From assembly GCA_028868555.1 (NCBI GenBank), contig JAGWUG010000076.1, positions 1 through 5,241 on the forward strand: a stretch of DNA of 5,241 nt, given 5' to 3'. Positions within the stretch are counted from its first letter, which is position 1, and each line of letters starts with the position of its first letter. The notes beneath the pieces are model-generated. The model had not been told where the DNA came from. It did no database searches and worked only from the letters and a program-made list of their open reading frames with translations. The translations under genes and the position numbers were made by a program. Below, piece after piece: positions 1 through 4,289 of the stretch. This DNA comes from Actinomycetales bacterium. GTDB lineage: Bacteria; Actinomycetota; Actinomycetes; Actinomycetales; Microbacteriaceae.

Positions 1-1
1 C

Positions 2-313
2 CGCGGGTCGCAGGTGTCAGTGGTGGCAGACGGGGAGCGTCTACGCCAGTACCTCTGTTCCACCATCTCGGCCAACCCCCAGGTGTGGATTGAATCCGCC
101 GCTGTTGGCATAGCCCTCTCAGACTTACCCTTTGTAGCCGAAGGCGCATCGGTGGAAGAAGCCCTGGCCGACCTGGTGTTGCAGCTGCGCGAGTACGCGG
201 AGGACTGGGAGGCCCGGCTTCTGCATGCGCCTAACCACGCCAACAACTGGGGTCTGGTGCAGCTGGTCAAGCTCTCCACCGATGCCCAACTGCTCACCTG
301 GCTGGAGGCTTAG
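2..313 (+). CDS. Antitoxin-like protein, HicB/Phd-type, C-terminal part (5' end outside window)
   Basis: This is probably the antitoxin of a two-gene toxin-antitoxin-like module. The frame is open from the left edge with no stop, so the N-terminus is probably missing. A GTG at 14 would give a 99-residue protein, but it has no convincing ribosome site and family members are longer. The visible part has a short beta stretch followed by DLPFVAEGASVEEALADLV, which matches the HicB pattern of a 'DLPG...EG.T.EEAL' strand and helix. A conserved-looking tail with REYAEDWEARL and APNHANNWGLVQLV follows. From family memory, such actinobacterial proteins carry a Phd-like N-terminal segment; that part cannot be seen here. 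The gene ends in TAG, whose last base starts the next gene (TAGTG), so the two are very probably translationally coupled. Function is inferred from similarity and context. Confidence 0.72.
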   Translation, partial: RGSQVSVVADGERLRQYLCSTISANPQVWIESAAVGIALSDLPFVAEGASVEEALADLVLQLREYAEDWEARLLHAPNHANNWGLVQLVKLSTDAQLLTWLEA

Positions 314-756
314 TGAGCGAGAAGTACCCACCGGGAACCCGCAAAGACCACCGACGATTTTGCGACGTTGAGCAGTGGACTCTGGTGCGCGGGGCCACCG
401 GCAAGGCGGTGAGACACCATCTGACTTATGAGCTGAACCTCTGGGATGGCCGCATCTTGCGGACCAGAATCTCACATCCGGTAAACCAAGACTCGTATCT
501 GAAGAACGTCTGGGGCCACATCCTCAAGACTCAGCTCCAGGTGACCGAACCTGTGTTTTGGGAATGTGTGATGGGTGGCATCTTGCCCGACCGCGGACAA
601 CCCGCACCCGTGGTTAGCCGAAAAACCCTGCCGCTTTATCTGGTGCGCGAACTCGTCAAACTGGGGGTCACGCAAGCGGAACTCGCCAATTTGTCCACCG
701 ATGCCGCCGCATCGTTACTAGGTGAGTTGCTGGCGGCCGAGGCCGAGCCGAGCTAA
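313..756 (+). CDS. HicA-like putative toxin ('cytotoxic translational repressor' family)
   Basis: This 147-residue protein is probably the toxin partner of the preceding gene. Residues about 15-90 contain a VRHHLTYEL strand with paired histidines H35-H36, then DGRILRTRISHP and a helix GHILKTQLQVTEPVFWECV. This order resembles HicA mRNA interferases, which have a dsRBD-like fold and a catalytic histidine in a 'SHHxY' strand followed by 'DGR' and a C-terminal helix. Residues about 105-143 form an extra helical tail not found in minimal HicA proteins. The GTG start at 313 overlaps the upstream TAG by one base and has GGAGG at 304-308, four bases away. Databases commonly name this actinobacterial family a cytotoxic translational repressor, mostly without experiment. 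RNase activity is inference. The order antitoxin-toxin is the reverse of classical hicAB. Confidence 0.8.
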   Translation: MSEKYPPGTRKDHRRFCDVEQWTLVRGATGKAVRHHLTYELNLWDGRILRTRISHPVNQDSYLKNVWGHILKTQLQVTEPVFWECVMGGILPDRGQPAPVVSRKTLPLYLVRELVKLGVTQAELANLSTDAAASLLGELLAAEAEPS

Positions 757-761
757 AAGTA

Positions 762-793
762 AAAACCCCCGGCTGATAAGACTCGGAGGTTTT
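762..793. terminator. Two-way hairpin terminator between toxin gene and tRNA-Lys
   Basis: The left arm 762-772 (AAAACCCCCGG) pairs with the right arm 783-793, with one C/A mismatch, one G-T pair and a 10-base loop. On the plus strand the stem ends in TTTT and sits six bases past the toxin stop. On the minus strand the hairpin is followed by TTTTTACTTTT, a good U-tract for the tRNA transcript. It probably ends both converging transcripts. Confidence 0.72.
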
Positions 794-795
794 CG

Positions 796-868
796 TGCGC
801 CCCCCGGGACTTGAACCCGGAACCCACTGATTAAGAGTCAGTTGCTCTGCCGATTGAGCTAGAGGCGC
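796..868 (-). tRNA. tRNA-Lys (anticodon CTT)
   Basis: The reverse complement folds into a complete 73-base cloverleaf. The acceptor stem GCGCCTC pairs with GGGGCGC (one U-G pair), the D stem is GCTC/GAGC, the anticodon stem ACTGA/TCAGT holds the loop CTCTTAA, and the T arm is CCGGG-TTCAAGT-CCCGG. The discriminator base is A. The anticodon CTT lies at 833-835 on the plus-strand coordinates and reads the lysine codon AAG. The 3' CCA is not encoded, because the bases after the discriminator are CG, so it must be added by the CCA-adding enzyme. A candidate promoter lies upstream at 898-927 and a hairpin terminator downstream at 762-793, so the gene appears to be a single-gene transcription unit. 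Confidence 0.97.
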
Positions 869-897
869 GTGCTGCGTTCAACACGCAACGAGAAATA

Positions 898-927
898 ATC
901 TTAGCGGAAAAATGGGGCACTAAACAA
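898..927 (-). promoter_or_regulatory. Candidate promoter for tRNA-Lys
   Basis: On the minus strand TTGTTT (922-927) and TAAGAT (898-903) are 18 bases apart, a plausible -35/-10 pair for the housekeeping sigma factor. Transcription would start near 891, leaving a leader of about 22 bases before the tRNA for RNase P to remove. The -35 matches the consensus only in its TTG. Confidence 0.45.
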
Positions 928-955
928 GGTGCGGTCTTAGTTAGCCTGGCAGCCC

Positions 956-967
956 TAGACTGAGCGC
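956..967 (+). promoter_or_regulatory. -10 box placed for a leaderless transcript of the VOC gene
   Basis: TAGACT at 956-961 fits TANNNT and is followed by exactly six bases before the GTG at 968, so transcription would begin at or next to the start codon. No Shine-Dalgarno sequence precedes this GTG, which supports leaderless translation, common in Actinobacteria. No good -35 element was found. Confidence 0.5.
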
Positions 968-1426
968 GTGACCCAAGCAAATCAGCTCAACACTTTTCTG
1001 TGGTTCAAAGCCGGGCAACTCGACGAAGCAATCCCGTTCTACCAGGCAATCTTCAGCGATTTTAAGGTGAACCACCTAAACCCGATGGGCCCTAATGGGC
1101 CACTCTTCACCGCAGGTTTCTCGATCCACGGCCACCAGCTAATCGGCATGGCAGTTGAGGGCGGGCCCGATTTCAACGACAGCATCTCGCTCAGCCTCAG
1201 CGTTGACGGGCAGGATGAAGTTGATCGCCTCTGGGATGCCCTGACCGCCGATGGTGGCGAACCCGGCCGCTGTGGCTGGCTCAAAGATCGCTTTGGCGTG
1301 AGCTGGCAGGTGACCCCATTCCAGATGGGCGCATACTTGGGTAACCCGGATTCCGCCATCAGAGAATACGCACAGCAAGCAATGATGAAGATGACCAAAA
1401 TTGTCATCAAAGACTTTGAGAAATAG
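968..1426 (+). CDS. VOC superfamily (PhnB / 3-dmu-9_3-mt-like) protein
   Basis: This 152-residue cytoplasmic protein belongs to the vicinal oxygen chelate fold group, PhnB-like branch. The N-terminal LNTFLWFKAGQLDEAIPFYQ (residues 7-26) is the typical first strand and helix of a glyoxalase-like module. FSIHGHQLIGM (51-61) is the next strand, and CGWLKDRFGVSWQV (102-115) is the hallmark C-terminal motif of this branch. Residues 133-152 form a lysine-rich helical end. Members are often annotated as 3-demethylubiquinone methyltransferase or glyoxalase/bleomycin resistance protein, but true substrates are mostly unknown and none can be assigned here. The start is the GTG at 968, chosen because the family begins shortly before the LWF strand. 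It is followed after eight bases by the peroxiredoxin gene, so the two form an operon. A detoxification or stress role is only suggested by that pairing. Confidence 0.88.
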   Translation: MTQANQLNTFLWFKAGQLDEAIPFYQAIFSDFKVNHLNPMGPNGPLFTAGFSIHGHQLIGMAVEGGPDFNDSISLSLSVDGQDEVDRLWDALTADGGEPGRCGWLKDRFGVSWQVTPFQMGAYLGNPDSAIREYAQQAMMKMTKIVIKDFEK

Positions 1427-1434
1427 GGGCATCA

Positions 1435-1914
1435 ATGACTGAGCTACAGAGACTCGAAGCGGGCCAGCAGGCTCCGGATTTCACCTTGCCAGACCACGAA
1501 GGCAAGCCATTTGCGCTAAGCAGCCTTGCGGGCAAGAAAGTGATTGTGTACTTCTACCCTGCCGCCAACACTCCGGCCTGCAGCAAAGAAGCCAACGACT
1601 TCAACGAAGAACTCAAGACCCTCAAGGCAGCCGGCTATGAGGTAGTTGGCATCAGCCCAGATGCGCCAAAGAAGTTGACCAAGTTCAAGGAAAACCAGGG
1701 GCTAAAGTTCCCGCTGCTCTCCGACGAAGATCTGGCTGCGCACAAGTTATACGGTGCCTACGGTGAGAAGAGTCTCTACGGCCGCCTCTACACCGGAGTG
1801 CTACGCAGCACCTTTGTGGTTGGCGAAGACGGCAAGCTAATTGAGGCACTTTACAACGTGAAGGCCACCGGACACGTGGCCATGATTCTCAAGCGCCTAG
1901 GCTTGGCTTCTTAG
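1435..1914 (+). CDS. bcp: BCP-type thiol peroxidase (peroxiredoxin), single-cysteine form
   Basis: This 159-residue protein is a thioredoxin-fold peroxiredoxin of the BCP/PrxQ group that reduces hydrogen peroxide and organic peroxides in the cytoplasm. PDFTLPDHEGKPFALSSLAGK (residues 14-34) is the typical opening. The active site YPAANTPACSKEA (41-53) holds the PxxxTxxC motif with peroxidatic Cys49, and Arg124 in VLRSTFVV is the expected catalytic arginine. Many BCP proteins have a resolving cysteine five residues after the peroxidatic one; here that position is Asn54, and Cys49 is the only cysteine in the protein. It should therefore work as a 1-Cys enzyme that needs an external thiol for recycling. 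The ATG at 1435 has AGGGG at 1425-1429, five bases upstream and overlapping the stop of the VOC gene, so it is probably cotranscribed with it. Its TAG overlaps the stop of the opposing membrane protein gene. Confidence 0.95.
   Translation: MTELQRLEAGQQAPDFTLPDHEGKPFALSSLAGKKVIVYFYPAANTPACSKEANDFNEELKTLKAAGYEVVGISPDAPKKLTKFKENQGLKFPLLSDEDLAAHKLYGAYGEKSLYGRLYTGVLRSTFVVGEDGKLIEALYNVKATGHVAMILKRLGLAS
1890..1905 (+). terminator. Weak hairpin in the last codons of bcp, possible terminator
   Basis: CAAGC (1890-1894) pairs with GCTTG (1901-1905) around a six-base loop, and the sequence after it, GCTTCTTAGTTTCCT, is T-rich. The hairpin lies inside the bcp coding end because the next gene leaves no intergenic space. 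The stem is only five pairs, so termination here is uncertain. Confidence 0.3.
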
Positions 1915-2345
1915 TTTCCTGACTCGATCTCGCCGCGTGAAGACTGAATCACTCGGCGTGAGAACACGTGCGCCAGCACAAAGACAGAACTGGCAATCAA
2001 CAGCACACCGATGACATTGTTGGCGCCCCTGCCCGAAAAACTCTGGCTGGCGATGAACAGCTGACAGGTCTGCCAAAACACTGCCGCGGACCGGGCCCAG
2101 CGCTTGCCGTGACGCAATGCCACTCCAATGTAAGCAACCCAGACTGCGGCCGCCGCGTAGAGCGCCACGAGGGTTGCCTCGGCCGCAATCGACTTGGATT
2201 GACCGCTGACCAGACCCCAAAGCAGAAACACTCCGAAGGCTCCTACTGCTGCAGCTTCCAGCCAAACCACAATGGCGGTTCGAGTGAGGATTGCGGCGAG
2301 TTTGGCATCGGTGACTGGCTGTTTACTTGGTTGCTGCTGGGTCAT
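1911..2345 (-). CDS. Four-helix integral membrane protein of unknown function
   Basis: I do not recognise a named family with certainty. The 144-residue protein has a polar N-terminus (residues 1-15, rich in Gln) and four hydrophobic segments at about 23-46, 54-77, 84-102 and 109-128, then a polar tail. The loop ALRHGKRWARSAAVFWQTCQL (76-96) contains a positively charged turn followed by a WARSxAVxWQ pattern that I recall from small actinobacterial membrane proteins without assigned function. An in-frame TTG at 2381 would add 12 residues; the ATG at 2345 is preferred because the extension has no ribosome site and overlaps the candidate promoter. The stop TAA (1911-1913) overlaps the stop of bcp from the other strand. 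It is divergent from whiB1, with 177 bases between the start codons. Confidence 0.8.
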   Translation of the reverse strand: MTQQQPSKQPVTDAKLAAILTRTAIVVWLEAAAVGAFGVFLLWGLVSGQSKSIAAEATLVALYAAAAVWVAYIGVALRHGKRWARSAAVFWQTCQLFIASQSFSGRGANNVIGVLLIASSVFVLAHVFSRRVIQSSRGEIESGN

Positions 2346-2352
2346 GCGAGCC

Positions 2353-2381
2353 TGTCTAGAAGGTAAATAGGGTATTGCCAA
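2353..2381 (-). promoter_or_regulatory. Candidate promoter for the membrane protein gene
   Basis: TTGGCA (2376-2381) and TAGACA (2353-2358) are 17 bases apart on the minus strand. The -35 matches TTGACA at five of six positions; the -10 is weak. The -10 ends seven bases before the ATG at 2345, which would give a leaderless or nearly leaderless mRNA. A poor AGG ribosome site lies five bases before the ATG, so normal initiation remains possible. Confidence 0.42.
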
Positions 2382-2406
2382 ATGGCTAGTGTTATGAAAC
2401 CATATT

Positions 2407-2446
2407 CAGGTTACCGAACGCGCAATGGTGCCCAGGCAGGTAACGG
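2407..2446. repeat. Spaced repeat pair in the divergent intergenic region, possible operator
   Basis: CAGGTTACCG (2407-2416) recurs as CAGGTAACGG (2437-2446) exactly 30 bases later with two mismatches. The cores also form an inverted pair, GTTACC at 2410-2415 and GGTAAC at 2439-2444. The spacing is close to three helical turns, which would put two protein subunits on the same DNA face. The element sits between the divergent membrane protein gene and whiB1. A regulatory role is inference. Confidence 0.3.
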
Positions 2447-2507
2447 TCCCTAGCACTTCCGACGCCTCAAAAGCGTCCGCTTCTCCGCACGGATTAGCGC
2501 CACACAC

Positions 2508-2513
2508 AAAGGA
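2508..2513 (+). promoter_or_regulatory. Ribosome binding site of whiB1
   Basis: AAAGGA ends nine bases before the ATG at 2523 and supports that start. It is 15 bases from the next in-frame ATG at 2529, too far to serve it. A TAATCT box at 2515-2520 could instead act as a -10 for a leaderless mRNA starting close to the ATG at 2529, so the start remains open. Confidence 0.5.
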
Positions 2514-2522
2514 ATAATCTGC

Positions 2523-2777
2523 ATGAACATGCAATGGCTGAACGAAGCTCGATGCCTCACCGAGGATCCAGAACTCTTCTTCCCAGTGGGCAACACTGGA
2601 CCAGCTGTTGAGCAGATTGAGCAGGCAAAGTCCATTTGCCGCGAGTGTGGAGTAACCAGCTCTTGCCTCGAGTACGCCATCAAGGAAAACCAGGACACTG
2701 GTGTTTGGGGCGGTCTCTCCGAGGACGAGCGCAAGTCGCTCAAGCGCAAGTACGCTCGCGCTCGTCGCGCGAGCTAA
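2523..2777 (+). CDS. whiB1: WhiB1-type iron-sulfur transcriptional regulator
   Basis: This 84-residue protein is a Wbl-family regulator that binds a [4Fe-4S] cluster and, in its best-studied homologues, partners region 4 of the main sigma factor and responds to nitric oxide. The four ligands are Cys11, Cys39, Cys42 and Cys48 (C-x27-C-x2-C-x5-C). DPELFFPVGNTGPA (15-28) is characteristic of the WhiB1 subgroup, GVWGG (60-64) is the family turn, and residues 70-82 form a basic DNA-contacting tail with many Lys and Arg. The ATG at 2523 has AAAGGA upstream. Starting instead at Met3 (2529) would give MQW..., which lines up with the MDW start of mycobacterial WhiB1 as I recall it, so the true start may be two residues later. 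The gene converges on pdtaS, the same arrangement as Rv3219/Rv3220c in M. tuberculosis, which supports orthology. Confidence 0.96.
   Translation: MNMQWLNEARCLTEDPELFFPVGNTGPAVEQIEQAKSICRECGVTSSCLEYAIKENQDTGVWGGLSEDERKSLKRKYARARRAS
2754..2774 (+). terminator. Perfect GC-rich hairpin encoding the end of WhiB1, probable terminator
   Basis: GCTCGCGC (2754-2761) pairs perfectly with GCGCGAGC (2767-2774) around the loop TCGTC. The stem ends on the base before the TAA and encodes residues 78-84. It is followed by TAATTCTCGTT, only a weak U-tract, as in many actinobacterial terminators. With six bases between the convergent stop codons, it is the obvious place for the whiB1 transcript to end. Confidence 0.55.
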
Positions 2778-2783
2778 TTCTCG

Positions 2784-4268
2784 TTAGAGCGGCAGGGCTA
2801 CAACTGCCCTAGTTCCGCCTTCGGAAGGCGAGAACCAGCGTATGGTTCCACGCAGCTCGCCCTCTACCAGGGTGCGCACAATCTGAGTTCCCAAGCCGTT
2901 TCCAACGCCGCCGTCCTTTAGACCGCGCCCGTTATCTGCAACCGTAATCTCCAGCTTCTTGGCGTTTCGCTCCACATGCACCGCAACCAGTCCGCTGCGC
3001 TCGGCCAGACCGTGCTCCACGGCGTTGGTCACCAGCTCGGTCAGCACCACGGCAAGGGTGGTGGCAATCTCACTTCGCAGCGGACCAAACTTGCCGTCCT
3101 TCTGAGTCTTCACGGTGGTTCCGTGGCTGGCTGCCAGCTCGGACGCCAGCATCAGCACCCGCTCAAACACTTCGTCAAAGTTCACATCCTGGCTCAAGCC
3201 TGAAGCCAGGGTGTCGTGCACCACTGCAATCGCGGCCACGCGGCGCATCGCCTGTTCCAGCGACTCCTTGGCCTCTTCGGTCTTAGAGCGACGGGCCTGC
3301 ATGCGAAGTAGCGCCGCCACGGTCTGCAGGTTGTTCTTCACGCGGTGGTGAATCTCGCGGATGGTGGCATCCTTGGTAATCAACTCGCGCTCTTGACTGC
3401 GCAGCTCAGTCACGTCGCGGCAAAGCAAGAGGGCACCGATGCGCTCTCCACGCGCCTTTAGCGGGATAGAACGCAAGGTGATGGTTGCCGACTTGGAGTC
3501 GAGGTCCGCACGCCAGGGAGCCTTACCCTCGAGCACCAACGGCAGGGACTCGTCCACGGTCTTGTTGGCGCCACCAAGAATCAGAGGAGTGACCATGGCC
3601 GAGAGGTGCTGCGCTTCGAGCTCCCGAGTGACACCGAATGCATTGAACACCGAGAGGCCGTTTGGGCTAGCAAAGATGACTTCGCCGTCTGCGTCCAGGC
3701 GAAGCAGACCATCGTTGGCTCGCGGGGCTCCACGCTTAGGCCCAGTTGAGTTGCCAAAGTCGGGGAAGGTGCCCTCGCCAATCATTCGCAGCAGGTCGCT
3801 GCCGGCGGTGTTGTAGTTGATCTGCACCTTGTTAGGTGTGCGGGTGTCTGCCACGTTGGTGTGCCTAGTGATAACACCGATGGGCTCGGCCTTCACCGAT
3901 TCTTGATTCATGTTGTTGCGACGGCGAACCGGGAAAGCGGTGAAGCGATTTGGAATGCCATCGTAAGAACCGATGGCCAACTGGTCGATGGTCTCGCCGG
4001 TCTCGAAGGCGTCTCGCACCTGCTTGGCCCAGAGGGCACGAACCGGCTCACCCGAAATGTCGCGATAGAAGATGGTTGCAGCACCCGACGGGCGGGCGTG
4101 GGCCGCAGCCACAAACTGGCCAGGTTCTTTGCCCGGTAGCCAGAGCACCAGGTCCGAGATCAGTAGGTCGGCCACCAGCTGCCACTCATTGAGCAGCAGG
4201 TTCAGCCACTCGATGTCCGGAGTGGACGCGCTCGAAAGCTGTTTGATTGGGCCGGACAACGATGCCAT
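2784..4268 (-). CDS. pdtaS: PdtaS-type sensor histidine kinase (HisKA_2 family)
   Basis: This 494-residue soluble kinase has no membrane segment. Residues about 15-140 match the N-terminal GAF-like domain of PdtaS (NEWQLVADLLISDLVLWLPG, ITRH at 133-136). DLLRMIGEGTFPDFG (158-172) links to a PAS domain at about 182-290 (LLRLDADGEVIFASPNGLS). The dimerisation and phosphoacceptor motif REIHHRVKNNLQTVAALLRMQARR spans 304-327 with His307/His308. The ATPase domain has an N-box at 411-420 (Asn415), DNGRGL at 445-450 and GNGLGTQIV at 456-464. The family phosphorylates the ANTAR-domain RNA-binding regulator PdtaR, which is not in this window. The two cysteines of the mycobacterial GAF domain tied to copper and NO sensing are absent; Cys283 is the only cysteine. 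The ATG at 4268 lacks a good ribosome site. The upstream ParA-like gene ends 21 bases before it, so some cotranscription is possible. Confidence 0.95.
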   Translation of the reverse strand: MASLSGPIKQLSSASTPDIEWLNLLLNEWQLVADLLISDLVLWLPGKEPGQFVAAAHARPSGAATIFYRDISGEPVRALWAKQVRDAFETGETIDQLAIGSYDGIPNRFTAFPVRRRNNMNQESVKAEPIGVITRHTNVADTRTPNKVQINYNTAGSDLLRMIGEGTFPDFGNSTGPKRGAPRANDGLLRLDADGEVIFASPNGLSVFNAFGVTRELEAQHLSAMVTPLILGGANKTVDESLPLVLEGKAPWRADLDSKSATITLRSIPLKARGERIGALLLCRDVTELRSQERELITKDATIREIHHRVKNNLQTVAALLRMQARRSKTEEAKESLEQAMRRVAAIAVVHDTLASGLSQDVNFDEVFERVLMLASELAASHGTTVKTQKDGKFGPLRSEIATTLAVVLTELVTNAVEHGLAERSGLVAVHVERNAKKLEITVADNGRGLKDGGVGNGLGTQIVRTLVEGELRGTIRWFSPSEGGTRAVVALPL

Positions 4269-4280
4269 GGCTCAAGTTTA
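4269..4280 (-). promoter_or_regulatory. -10 box placed for a leaderless transcript of pdtaS
   Basis: On the minus strand TAAACT (4275-4280) is followed by exactly six bases, TGAGCC, and then the ATG at 4268. This is the same geometry as at the VOC gene (TAGACT, six bases, GTG). The ATG has no clear Shine-Dalgarno sequence and no good -35 was seen. It would let pdtaS be expressed separately from the upstream genes. Confidence 0.45.
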
Positions 4281-4289
4281 TTGAAGCGG

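Noticed and set aside
867..886. Inverted repeat GCGTG/CACGC just before the tRNA 5' end
   Set aside because: It is only five pairs with a ten-base loop and overlaps the mature tRNA start, so it is unlikely to form in the folded precursor.
1084..1100. Short direct repeat ATGGGCC inside the VOC gene
   Set aside because: It simply encodes M-G-P-N-G-P and has no flanking structure suggesting more than chance.
1039..1435. Two minus-strand open frames opposite the VOC gene
   Set aside because: Both are explained by the codon bias of the plus-strand VOC gene, which has full-length family motifs.
1968..2366. 132-residue plus-strand open frame opposite the membrane protein gene
   Set aside because: It lacks any recognisable domain and has a low-complexity, Cys/His/Gly-rich composition typical of an antisense shadow. 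The minus-strand frame encodes clear hydrophobic helices.
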